This document shows positions 1 to 7,302 of a stretch of DNA of 8,214 nucleotides, piece by piece; position 1 is the first letter of the stretch; each line of letters begins with the position of its first letter. Both the position numbers and the translations under genes were made by a program. The stretch covers positions 1-8,214 of the forward strand of contig JBKHHU010000156.1 of assembly GCA_046539045.1 (NCBI GenBank). The letters are read 5' to 3'. Source of the DNA: JBKHHU01 sp046539045 (GTDB lineage: Bacteria; Planctomycetota; Phycisphaerae; SM23-33). Below the pieces are notes generated by a model. The model searched no databases. It worked only from the letters and a program-made list of their open reading frames with translations, and was not told the DNA's origin.

Positions 1-22
1 CGTACGTACGGTGGTGTGGGAC

Positions 23-46
23 GCCGGGGCGAGAAATCACCCCGGC
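23..46 (-). other. Strong stem-loop downstream of gltD, no U-tract
   Basis: Inverted repeat GCCGGGG (23-29) / CCCCGGC (40-46). Read on the minus strand the stem extends inward through a U-G wobble (39/30) and two more pairs, giving about 10 bp closed by a UUUC tetraloop. On the plus strand the same wobble position is a C-A mismatch, so the minus strand folds better. It lies 42 bases after the gltD stop. No T-run follows it on the minus strand, so it is not a classical intrinsic terminator. It could block 3' exonucleases on the gltBD mRNA or form part of a terminator of another kind. Confidence 0.5.
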
Positions 47-88
47 CTACCCGATATCGCTACAGGTTCATCGAGGCGAGTCGGTGAC

Positions 89-1513
89 TCAGAAACCGCG
101 GAGCCATTGGTCCACTTTATGGGCGACCTGCCTGCCGTTGTAGATTGCTCGAACCACGAGAGACGCACCGCTGACGGTATCGCCTGCTGCGAACACGCCT
201 GCCCGACTCGTCTGCATGTTGGGATCGACGATCAGGTTCCCGCGCGGATCGCGATCCAGTTCCATCTTCTCCACCAAGCCGTGATGGACGACGTGGACGA
301 AGCCCATCGCCAGCAGCACGAGTTCCGCATCCAGATGGAATTCGCTTCCCGGGATTTCTTTCATCTTCGGGCGGGGGCCGCCGCTCATGTCCCATTCGAC
401 CTTGACGCAGTCCAGCCCGGTAACGCGGGTGCCGGTACCGGTGAACTGCTTGGTCAGGGTGCTCCATAGCCGTCGGCAGCCTTCTTTGTGGGAAGTGCTG
501 GTCCGCATGATTCTCGGCCAGGTCGGCCACGGGGTGTCGTTGGGGATCTCTTCTGGCGGCTGGGGCATGATCTCCAGTTGTGTCACGCTTCGGGCAGCCT
601 GACGGTTGGATGTACCGACGCAGTCGCTTCCGGTATCGCCCCCGCCGATGACAACGACATTCTTGCCCTTCGCGCTGATCTGGGCATCATCAAAGGCTTC
701 GCCCGAGACACGCTTGTTCTGCTGGGCCAGGAAGTCCATTGCGTAGTGTATGCCCTCATACCCTCTGCCCGGAACAACCAGGTTGCGGGGCTCGCCGGCA
801 CCCATCGTCAGCACCACGCTGTCGAACATCTTCTGCAGATACCGGGGCGAGATGTCCTCGCCGACAATGACCCCGGTCTCGAAAGCAACGCCCTCTGCCG
901 CCATCTGACGGAGACGTCGGTCGATGATGTGCTTGTCCAACTTGAAGTCCGGAATGCCATAGCGGAGCAAGCCGCCGATCTTGTTGTCCTTCTCGAACAA
1001 CGTTACATCGTGGCCGTAGCGGGCCAACTGCTGGGCGGCGGCCATGCCACCAGGACCCGAACCCACCACCGCGACTTTCGCACCGGAACGCCGCTTCGGC
1101 GGCTGGGGCTTGACCCAGCCTTCCTTCCACGCCCGCTCGACGATCTGGAACTCGATGTGTTTGATCGTCACCGCATCGTCATTGATCGCCAGCGTGCAAC
1201 TGGCCTCGCACGGAGCGGGACAGACCCTGCCGGTGATCTCGGGGAAGTTGTTGGTCGAGTGCAGGTTGTCCGAAGCCTCTTGCCACTTGCCGCGATAGAC
1301 CAGATCGTTGAATTCCGGAATCCGGTTGAGTACCGGGCAGCCGGATCCATGGCAGAAGGGGATTCCGCAGTCCATGCATCGGGCGGACTGGCGGTTGATG
1401 GCTTCGTCGTCCAGGGGGAGCAGGAACTCGCTATAGTTGGCGACCCGCTCTTCCTTGGGCAGATACTCGGCCTCTTCACGTGTATATTCGATAAATCCGG
1501 TAGGCTTAGCCAC
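89..1513 (-). CDS. gltD: Glutamate synthase (NADPH), small/beta subunit
   Basis: 474 residues, normal for the family. The subunit takes electrons from NADPH through FAD and low-potential iron-sulfur clusters and passes them to the FMN of GltB, in the cytoplasm. Seen in the sequence: N-terminal Fe-S cysteines C46, C49, C54, C59 and C98, C102, C106 in the typical PFCHGSGCP and RVCPAPCEASC contexts; FAD-binding VGSGPGG at about 150-156; NADPH-binding IGGGDTGSDCVG at 289-300; and the C-terminal FAD segment FAAGDTVSGASLVV at 441-454. The start is GTG at 1511-1513, chosen because AGGAGG (1520-1525) lies 6 bases upstream and the product begins like other GltD proteins. The start overlaps the end of gltB by 8 bases (GTGGCTAA on the minus strand), which suggests translational coupling and balanced subunit amounts. 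FAD/NADPH proteins such as the dihydropyrimidine dehydrogenase N-terminal region share this fold, but the adjacent gltB settles the identity. Confidence 0.97.
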   Translation of the reverse strand: MAKPTGFIEYTREEAEYLPKEERVANYSEFLLPLDDEAINRQSARCMDCGIPFCHGSGCPVLNRIPEFNDLVYRGKWQEASDNLHSTNNFPEITGRVCPAPCEASCTLAINDDAVTIKHIEFQIVERAWKEGWVKPQPPKRRSGAKVAVVGSGPGGMAAAQQLARYGHDVTLFEKDNKIGGLLRYGIPDFKLDKHIIDRRLRQMAAEGVAFETGVIVGEDISPRYLQKMFDSVVLTMGAGEPRNLVVPGRGYEGIHYAMDFLAQQNKRVSGEAFDDAQISAKGKNVVVIGGGDTGSDCVGTSNRQAARSVTQLEIMPQPPEEIPNDTPWPTWPRIMRTSTSHKEGCRRLWSTLTKQFTGTGTRVTGLDCVKVEWDMSGGPRPKMKEIPGSEFHLDAELVLLAMGFVHVVHHGLVEKMELDRDPRGNLIVDPNMQTSRAGVFAAGDTVSGASLVVRAIYNGRQVAHKVDQWLRGF

Positions 1514-4500
1514 GGAACACCTCCTCGGTGGCCGGAGTCATATCGGTACTCGCCTCTTCGCGTTCTCGTTGACGCTCCAGGGCCTTTCTGTAGTCGATCG
1601 GCATGACCTTGACGAACTTGCCGACCATGTCGGACCAGCGGTCGAGAATACGCCTGGCCCGGCTGCTGCCGGTGTAGTCCATGTGACGGGTGATCAGGTC
1701 CCGCAGCAGGTTGATGTCCTTGTTCTGCCAGACCGTCTCGAGATCGACCATGTCCAGGTTGCACAGGGTGTCGAACAGCTGCTGCTCATCCAGCACGTAC
1801 GCTACGCCACCGCTCATTCCGGCAGCGAAGTTTCGCCCGGTCTGTCCCAGAACGACCACCGTGCCGTTGGTCATATACTCGCAGCCGTGATCGCCGACGC
1901 CTTCCACAACGGCAGTGACACCGCTGTTGCGGACGGCAAACCGCTCGCCGGCCAGTCCGTTGATGTACACTTCGCCTTCGGTGGCTCCGTAGAGCAGCGT
2001 GTTGCCGACGATGATATTGTCGGCCGGCTCGAAGGGCGACTGTTCCGGGGTCTTGACGATGATACGTCCACCGGAGAGGCCCTTGCCGAGATAGTCGTTG
2101 GCGTCGCCGATCAGACGCATCGTCACGCCGTGGGTCAGGAACGCGCCGAAGCTCTGTCCGGCAGAGCCGGTCAGTGTCAGGTCGATCGTGCCATCCGGCA
2201 GGCCTTTCGAACCGTGGGCCTTGACGATCCGGTTGGACAGGATCGTGCCGACCGTCCGGTTGATGTTCTTCACCTTCAGGTCCAGGGAGACCTTCTCCTT
2301 GTTCTCGATGGCCGGCTTGCACTTCTCGACAACATCCCAGTCGAAGTGGCCCTCGAGCGGGTTGCTCTGGTCGCGAACGCAGCAGAAGTACTCGCCCATA
2401 CCTTCGGGAGCCTTTGGCGGCGCGAAGATGGCGCTGAAGTCCAGGCCCTTGGCTTTCCAGTGCTCGACGGCCTTTCGGACGTTGAGCTTCTCGACGTGCC
2501 CGACCATTTCGTCGAAGGTGCGGAACCCGAGCTCGGCCATGTACTGTCTTGCTTCCTCGGCCACGAAGAAGAGGAACCGTTCCAGGTGAATCGGCAGGCC
2601 GGTGAACTTGCTTCGCAGCTTGGGGTCCTGGGTCGCCACACCAACCGGGCAAGTGCCCAGGTGGCATTTCCGCATCAGGATGCAGCCGAGGCTTACCAGG
2701 GCGGCTGTGCCGAACCCGAACCGTTCGGCGCCGAGCAGGGCGGCGATGACGATATCGCGCCCGGTTTTCATCTGCCCGTCCGCCTGGACCAAAATGCGAT
2801 CCCTCAGGCCGTTCATGACCAGCACCTGCTGGGTTTCCGCGAGCCCTAGTTCCCAGGGAATGCCCGCGTGCTTGATGGAACTCAACGGACTGGCGCCCGT
2901 TCCGCCGTCGTACCCGGAAATCAGGACCTCGTCGGAATTGCCCTTGGCAACGCCGGCAGCGATCGTCCCGACACCGACTTCGCTGACCAGTTTGACCGAG
3001 ACCTTCACGCCCGGATTGGAGCACTTCAGGTCGAAGATCAACTGGGCCAGGTCTTCGATGGAATAAATGTCATGGTGCGGCGGGGGCGAAATCAGCGTCA
3101 CGCCCGGTGTGGAGTGCCGCAAACGTGCGATGTCTTCGGTTACCTTGTGTCCCGGTAGCTGGCCGCCTTCGCCCGGTTTGGCGCCCTGGGCCATCTTGAT
3201 CTGCAACATCTTCGCCTGCGATAGGTACTCTGCCGTCACGCCGAAGCGTCCGGAGGCGATCTGCTTGATCGCGCTGTTGAGATTCCCGCGGTCGCTGGGC
3301 TTGTAGCGAATCGGATCTTCTCCGCCTTCGCCGGTGTTGCTCATCGCGCCGACGGCGTTCATCGCCAGGGCCATCGATTCGTGGGCTTCCTTGCTGATCG
3401 AGCCGTGGGACATGGCCCCGGTGCAGAAACGCTTCACGATCTCGCCGGCCGATTCCACCTCGTCCAGCGGTACGCCGGTGGACGGATCGGTCTTGAACTC
3501 GAACAGCCCGCGAAGAGTGTAAAGCTTCTCCGCCTGTTTGTTGATCGCTTCGGCGTATTCGTCGTAGGCGGACTGGTCTTCGTTGCGCACCGCGTGCTGC
3601 AGCCGGGCCACGGTAGTGGGGTTCCACAGGTGGTTCTCGCCGTCCATGCGATAGGCATACTCGCCGCCGAAGTCCAGTTCCAGCGAACCGGGCCGGCGGT
3701 CGGAGAACGCTTCCTGATGGCGCTTGAGGGTCTCTTCGGCGATCTCTTCCAAGCCAACCCCGCCGATGCGGCTGCTGGTTCCGGTGAAGTACTCTCTCAC
3801 CAGGTCCTGCCGCAGGCCGACCGCTTCGAACAACTGAGCAGACCGGTAGCTGCGGAGCGTGCTGATGCCCATCTTCGACATCGTCTTGAGGATGCCCTTC
3901 TTGACGGCGGTGATGTAGTTGTCGACGATCTGCTCCGGCTTGATGTCGCGGGAGATGTCGCCGCTACGGCGCATGTCCTGCATCGCCTCGAACGCGAGAT
4001 ACGGATTGATCGCGTTGGCGCCGAATCCGCAAAGCAGGCAGAAGTGCATCACTTCCCGCGGCTCGCCGGACTCGATCACGATGCCCGCTTCGGCACGAAG
4101 CCCTCGTGAGAGCAGACCCTGGTGCAATGCGGAGCAGGCCAGCAGGGCGGGGATCGGTGCGTGGAATGCTGAAGCGTCCCGGTCCGAAAGAATCAGCAGG
4201 GAGGCGCCGTTCTCGATGGCCGCCTCGGCTGCGTTAACCATTTCCTTCAGGCCCCGTTGCAGCGATTGGCCCGGATTCTGCTCGTCGACCTCGAACAGGG
4301 CGGGGATGGTCTCCACGCGGAAGTCGTCCCGATCGACACTGCGGAGGCGTGCCATGTCTTCGTTGGTGAGGATCGGGTGCGGCAGTTTCAGTTGATGGCA
4401 GTGTTCGGGGGTTTCTTCCAGGATGTTCCGCCGCTTGCCGGTGAAGGTCATGAGGCTCATGACCAGACCCTCACGATACGGGTCGATGGGCGGATTGGTT

Positions 4501-6074
4501 ACCTGAGCGAACAGCTGCTTGAAGTAGTTGTACAGCAGTTTCGGCTTGTCACTCAGCACGGCCAGCGGGGTATCGGCCCCCATGGAGCCGATGGGCTCCT
4601 GCCCGTTGACCGCCATGGGCCCGAGAAGGAAACTCTGCTCCTCCCGTGTGTAGCCGAACATCCGCATGTGCTGCGTGAGCGTCTCGTGGTCGGTCGGTCC
4701 GGAGGTCGCCGCGTTGAACAGCCCCCGCAACTCGATGCGGTTCTGGTCCAGCCAGCGGCGGTACGGCTTGCGTCGGGCGATCTTGCTCTTGACTTCGTTG
4801 TCGGAGATGATCCGGCCTTCCTGGATGTCGACCAGGAACATCTTGCCCGGCTGGAGGCGACCTTTCTGGCGGATCTGCTCGGGTGGGAACTCGATCACGC
4901 CGACTTCGCTGGCCAGCACGACCAGCCCGTCGGTGGTCACCACGAAGCGACTGGGGCGCAGACCGTTGCGGTCCAGCGTGCCACCGATGTACCGTCCGTC
5001 GGTAAACACGAGAGCGGCCGGTCCGTCCCACGGCTCCATGAGTGCGGCATGATATTCGTAGAAGGCTCGCTTGTCCGTACTGATGTGGTAGCTCGGGCCG
5101 AAGGCTTCAGGCACCATCATCATGAGGCTGTGCGGAAGGCTCCTGCCGCTGCGGACAAGCAGTTCCAGGCAGTTGTCGAACTGGGCTGAGTCGCTGGCGT
5201 CGGGGGTAAGCACCGGACGCAGGTCGTCCAGGTCCTCGCCGAGCAGGTCGCTGGCCATCCGCTGCTCCCTGCTGCGAATGCGGTTGCGGTTCCCGCTGAG
5301 GGTATTGATTTCCCCGTTGTGGGCCATCATCCGGAACGGCTGGGCCAGGCGCCAGTTCGGGAAGGTGTTGGTGCTGTATCGCTGATGGACCAGGGCGAAC
5401 GCGGTGGTCATTCGCTCATCGGACAGGTCCGGATAGTAACCGAACAACTGGGGAGCGAGGAACATGCCCTTGTAGATGATCGTCTTGCAGGACATGCTGC
5501 AGACGTAGAAGTCCAGTGCCTCGTCGCCGTAGGTTTCGCTAATCTGCTTCTCGGCCCGCTTGCGGGCGAGATAGAGCTTGCGCTCTAAGGCTTCGCCCTT
5601 CAGGCCGTTGCCGTCGATGAACATCTGCTTCACGACCGGCTCCGCCGAGCGGGCAATCTCGCCCAGGCAGTCGGGCCTGCCGGGAACGTCGCGCCAGCCC
5701 AGTACGGTCATTCCGTAGTGCTCCGCCGCCGCTGCCAGAGCGTTCTCGCACTTGCTGCAAAGGGCTTCATCCTGCGGGCCGAAAACCATCGCCACCGAAT
5801 AGCTTCCCGGTTCCGGAAGTGAGAATCCCAGCCGCTCGGCCTCATCCTTGAAGAACTCGTGCGGGATCTGGAAGAGGATGCCCGCACCGTCGCCGGTTGC
5901 TTCATCGGCCCCGGCGGCGCCGCGATGCTGGAGATTCATCAGCACCTGATTGCCCATTTCGAGAATCCGGTGCTCCCGTTGGCCGTTGATATTGATTACG
6001 GACCCGATACCACAAGCGTCATGCTCGCGCCGGGCCTCGTACAGGCCGTAGTCTTTGGGTGGGACTCGACTCAT
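1506..6074 (-). CDS. gltB: Glutamate synthase (NADPH), large/alpha subunit
   Basis: 1522 residues, full length for bacterial GltB. It hydrolyses glutamine and channels the ammonia to 2-oxoglutarate at FMN, giving two glutamates (GOGAT reaction). Seen in order: a short 20-residue propeptide, then the predicted N-terminal nucleophile C21 (HDACGIGSV), exposed after cleavage as in the family; the class II amidotransferase domain to about 430, with HQRYSTNTFPNW from H230 and HNGEINTLSGN; a central linker domain; the FMN-binding barrel with NTGEGGED (913-920) and SGYDGGTGAS (1053-1062); the 3Fe-4S motif C1131-X5-C1137-X4-C1142 (GCILMRKCHLGTC); and the C-terminal GXGXG beta-helix domain from about 1260, with GSAGQSFGAF at 1303. 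The start is ATG at 6072-6074. Its Shine-Dalgarno is weak (AGG 9 bases upstream, GAAGGG further up), in contrast to the strong site in front of gltD. All key residues looked for are present, and there is no sign of a frameshift. Confidence 0.98.
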   Translation of the reverse strand: MSRVPPKDYGLYEARREHDACGIGSVININGQREHRILEMGNQVLMNLQHRGAAGADEATGDGAGILFQIPHEFFKDEAERLGFSLPEPGSYSVAMVFGPQDEALCSKCENALAAAAEHYGMTVLGWRDVPGRPDCLGEIARSAEPVVKQMFIDGNGLKGEALERKLYLARKRAEKQISETYGDEALDFYVCSMSCKTIIYKGMFLAPQLFGYYPDLSDERMTTAFALVHQRYSTNTFPNWRLAQPFRMMAHNGEINTLSGNRNRIRSREQRMASDLLGEDLDDLRPVLTPDASDSAQFDNCLELLVRSGRSLPHSLMMMVPEAFGPSYHISTDKRAFYEYHAALMEPWDGPAALVFTDGRYIGGTLDRNGLRPSRFVVTTDGLVVLASEVGVIEFPPEQIRQKGRLQPGKMFLVDIQEGRIISDNEVKSKIARRKPYRRWLDQNRIELRGLFNAATSGPTDHETLTQHMRMFGYTREEQSFLLGPMAVNGQEPIGSMGADTPLAVLSDKPKLLYNYFKQLFAQVTNPPIDPYREGLVMSLMTFTGKRRNILEETPEHCHQLKLPHPILTNEDMARLRSVDRDDFRVETIPALFEVDEQNPGQSLQRGLKEMVNAAEAAIENGASLLILSDRDASAFHAPIPALLACSALHQGLLSRGLRAEAGIVIESGEPREVMHFCLLCGFGANAINPYLAFEAMQDMRRSGDISRDIKPEQIVDNYITAVKKGILKTMSKMGISTLRSYRSAQLFEAVGLRQDLVREYFTGTSSRIGGVGLEEIAEETLKRHQEAFSDRRPGSLELDFGGEYAYRMDGENHLWNPTTVARLQHAVRNEDQSAYDEYAEAINKQAEKLYTLRGLFEFKTDPSTGVPLDEVESAGEIVKRFCTGAMSHGSISKEAHESMALAMNAVGAMSNTGEGGEDPIRYKPSDRGNLNSAIKQIASGRFGVTAEYLSQAKMLQIKMAQGAKPGEGGQLPGHKVTEDIARLRHSTPGVTLISPPPHHDIYSIEDLAQLIFDLKCSNPGVKVSVKLVSEVGVGTIAAGVAKGNSDEVLISGYDGGTGASPLSSIKHAGIPWELGLAETQQVLVMNGLRDRILVQADGQMKTGRDIVIAALLGAERFGFGTAALVSLGCILMRKCHLGTCPVGVATQDPKLRSKFTGLPIHLERFLFFVAEEARQYMAELGFRTFDEMVGHVEKLNVRKAVEHWKAKGLDFSAIFAPPKAPEGMGEYFCCVRDQSNPLEGHFDWDVVEKCKPAIENKEKVSLDLKVKNINRTVGTILSNRIVKAHGSKGLPDGTIDLTLTGSAGQSFGAFLTHGVTMRLIGDANDYLGKGLSGGRIIVKTPEQSPFEPADNIIVGNTLLYGATEGEVYINGLAGERFAVRNSGVTAVVEGVGDHGCEYMTNGTVVVLGQTGRNFAAGMSGGVAYVLDEQQLFDTLCNLDMVDLETVWQNKDINLLRDLITRHMDYTGSSRARRILDRWSDMVGKFVKVMPIDYRKALERQREREEASTDMTPATEEVFRG
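1520..1525 (-). promoter_or_regulatory. Strong Shine-Dalgarno of gltD inside the end of gltB
   Basis: The minus strand reads AGGAGG, 6 bases before the GTG start of gltD, inside the last codons of gltB. This near-perfect site decides the GTG start. It also offers a way for ribosomes finishing gltB to reinitiate on gltD. Confidence 0.85.
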
Positions 6075-6246
6075 ACGAAAATGCCTGCCCTTCTGTTGTC
6101 CTTACGAATGCCAGTGTTCCATTTCCCACGACCGCTTGCGGACCATGCCCTGTGTCGGCAAGCAGTGACGTCCTCGGAACATCCCATTTAAGCGGATTCT
6201 GCTCGATTGCGCATGGTTCTTGTTGTGATACACGCGATTAGGGGGC

Positions 6247-6276
6247 CTTATACGGGCAGACATGGAGGTGGATGAA
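6247..6276 (-). promoter_or_regulatory. Possible gltB promoter (weak)
   Basis: On the minus strand TATAAG (6247-6252, 5 of 6 to the sigma-70 -10 consensus) lies 18 bases after TTCATC (6271-6276, only 3 of 6 to the -35 consensus). Initiation near 6240 would give a gltB leader of about 165 bases. The site sits just past the terminator of the prepilin-like gene, where a gltB promoter is expected. The rest of the 283-base gap (6075-6357) holds that terminator and the palindrome CCGCTTGCGG (6132-6141). I recognise no riboswitch or operator in it. Confidence 0.25.
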
Positions 6277-6284
6277 GGCGGCGC

Positions 6285-6324
6285 AAAGAAAAGCGGCCGT
6301 CCCGGCAGAGCAGGGCGGCCGCTT
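6285..6324 (-). terminator. Intrinsic terminator of the prepilin-like gene
   Basis: Perfect 9-bp inverted repeat AAGCGGCCG (6291-6299) / CGGCCGCTT (6316-6324). Three more G-C pairs (6301-6303 with 6313-6315) follow after a one-base bulge. On the minus strand the stem runs into TTTTCTTT (6292-6285). The stem begins 33 bases after the stop at 6358, and the plus strand has no T-run after it, so it terminates minus-strand transcription. It separates the prepilin-like gene from gltBD. Confidence 0.88.
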
Positions 6325-6357
6325 GTACGATTCCTATGTGGCGGGTTGCCGGCGAGG

Positions 6358-7140
6358 CTAGAACTCCCCCCCGCCCATGCGGAACTTCGGCTGGTCCGTA
6401 CTGGTTCCGTAAGGGTTCTGGATCTGCTGCTGGGAAACGGTCTCGGCATGCCCGTCATAGAAGTTCATGTTGATCTTGTCGGCCTTGCCGTGACGGACAC
6501 TGCTCATCCGAACCACGGTATTACCGTCGCTGTCGGTAGTGTACCAGGCGTTGTGGATGTTCCTGCCGTCGTAATTCATGATCAGCTTGTCCAGGTTGCG
6601 TGCATCGGTAATGAGGTACCGTTGGCTCTTGACTGCCGGCCAGCCCTTCTCCCATGTCGCGCCGCTGATGGCGTACCAACTGTGGACGTACCAGTCTTCA
6701 TCATCGCCATCTTCCATCGTGGCGGTGTGCTCATGTGCGACCGCCTTGAGGTTATCCGGGTGATGCGCGGCCTGCTCTTCGTGCCAGGTCCAGCCACTCT
6801 TAACGTCGGCGACGCCCGACGGGCAACGGTAGAGAGAGCCCTGCGTGGCGATCTGCGTCTCGTCTTCCTGCTTGGGCGCTGTCGTGTAGCCTTCCTCAAC
6901 CTGTACAGCGGCCCAGTTCTGGTAGTTCATGAACCTGTTCTTGTGATCCTGCGAGTATCGCAGGTGGGCCATGGCAATATTGCGCATGTTTGCCAGGCAT
7001 TTCGTGGTTCGACCCAGTTCCTGCACCTGTCCCAGTGCCGGGATCAGAATAGTAACGAGCAGTGAGATAATCGCAATGACAACAAGCAGTTCAATCAGCG
7101 TGAATGCGCCCTTTTTGCGGGCACGCTGCAGCCTTCGCAT
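6358..7140 (-). CDS. Prepilin-like (pseudopilin) protein with H-Xn-DG C-terminal motif
   Basis: 260 residues from ATG at 7138-7140. A TTG two codons upstream would leave only 3 bases to the AGGAG site (7150-7154), whereas the ATG has 9. The N-terminus is a class III signal: a basic stretch (RRLQRARKKG), then AFTLIELLVVIAII, with E17 at +5 if cleavage falls after A12, and a hydrophobic helix to about residue 35. By family knowledge such proteins are cut and methylated by prepilin peptidase and inserted in the inner membrane or assembled into type II secretion or type IV pilus-like structures. The body has CLANMRNIA (48-56), YRCPSG (104-109) and a C-terminal RHGKADKINMNFYDGH (216-231), matching the prepilin-associated H-X9-DG motif but with 11 residues between H217 and D229. 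Many paralogues of this type occur in planctomycetes, mostly of unknown role. No secretion or pilus genes are adjacent, so the function is unknown. It appears monocistronic, with its own promoter-like site and terminator. Confidence 0.92.
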   Translation of the reverse strand: MRRLQRARKKGAFTLIELLVVIAIISLLVTILIPALGQVQELGRTTKCLANMRNIAMAHLRYSQDHKNRFMNYQNWAAVQVEEGYTTAPKQEDETQIATQGSLYRCPSGVADVKSGWTWHEEQAAHHPDNLKAVAHEHTATMEDGDDEDWYVHSWYAISGATWEKGWPAVKSQRYLITDARNLDKLIMNYDGRNIHNAWYTTDSDGNTVVRMSSVRHGKADKINMNFYDGHAETVSQQQIQNPYGTSTDQPKFRMGGGEF

Positions 7141-7142
7141 AT

Positions 7143-7159
7143 ACAATAACTCCTATTGT
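7143..7159 (-). promoter_or_regulatory. Hairpin presenting the Shine-Dalgarno of the prepilin-like gene
   Basis: The minus strand reads ACAATA-GGAGT-TATTGT: a perfect 6-bp inverted repeat whose 5-base loop is the core of the ribosome binding site (AGGAG, 7150-7154). The ATG follows 2 bases after the stem. The stem is mostly A-U, so it would be weak and temperature-sensitive. It may expose the site in the loop or slow initiation. The AGGAG is good evidence for the ATG start at 7140. A regulatory role for the hairpin is inference. Confidence 0.5.
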
Positions 7160-7164
7160 TTTCA

Positions 7165-7180
7165 GGGTGTTTACACACCC
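7165..7180 (-). other. GNRA-capped hairpin in the leader of the prepilin-like gene
   Basis: On the minus strand GGGTGT-GTAA-ACACCC forms a perfect 6-bp stem closed by a GUAA (GNRA-type) tetraloop. The plus-strand version would have a UUAC loop, which is not a special tetraloop. It lies in the predicted 5' UTR, 5 bases upstream of the SD hairpin. It may stabilise the mRNA 5' end or dock with another RNA. Confidence 0.55.
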
Positions 7181-7214
7181 GTCGCCAGATAGAGATGGAT
7201 CATTCATTCACTAC

Positions 7215-7243
7215 AGTGTACAACTTACCATCGGTCGTTGCAA
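7215..7243 (-). promoter_or_regulatory. Probable sigma-70-type promoter of the prepilin-like gene
   Basis: On the minus strand TTGCAA (7238-7243) and TACACT (7215-7220) are separated by exactly 17 bases. Each matches its consensus box at 4 of 6 positions. Initiation near 7208 would give a leader of about 68 bases holding the two hairpins at 7143-7180. The position fits: after the terminator at 7279-7302 and before the start at 7140. Confidence 0.5.
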
Positions 7244-7269
7244 GCGCGGCCGTTGAGGCAATCAGTCGG

Positions 7270-7302
7270 AAAAATCCGAAAAAGCCGAGTCGTTTCCCCG
7301 GC
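7270..7302 (-). terminator. Intrinsic terminator after the structured block
   Basis: On the minus strand GCCGGG (7302-7297) pairs with CUCGGC (7289-7284), including one G-U, around a 7-base loop. TTTTT (7283-7279), CGGA and a second TTTTT (7274-7270) follow. A small extra hairpin (TCGGA/TCCGA, 7266-7279) overlaps this tail. The stem is modest (6 bp) but the U-rich tail is clear and has the right polarity. It would end either a separate RNA or the LysM-gene transcript about 290 bases after its stop. Confidence 0.6.

Noticed and set aside
488..2849. Long plus-strand open frames (488-1606 and 1437-2849) antisense to gltD and gltB
   Set aside because: They mirror highly conserved gltB/gltD codons in a GC-rich genome, have no recognisable domains, and overlap each other. 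They are best explained as shadow frames.
6075..6240. Glutamine or nitrogen-responsive riboswitch in the gltB leader
   Set aside because: Apart from the 10-base palindrome at 6132-6141, I see no conserved glnA-type motif or organised set of helices there.
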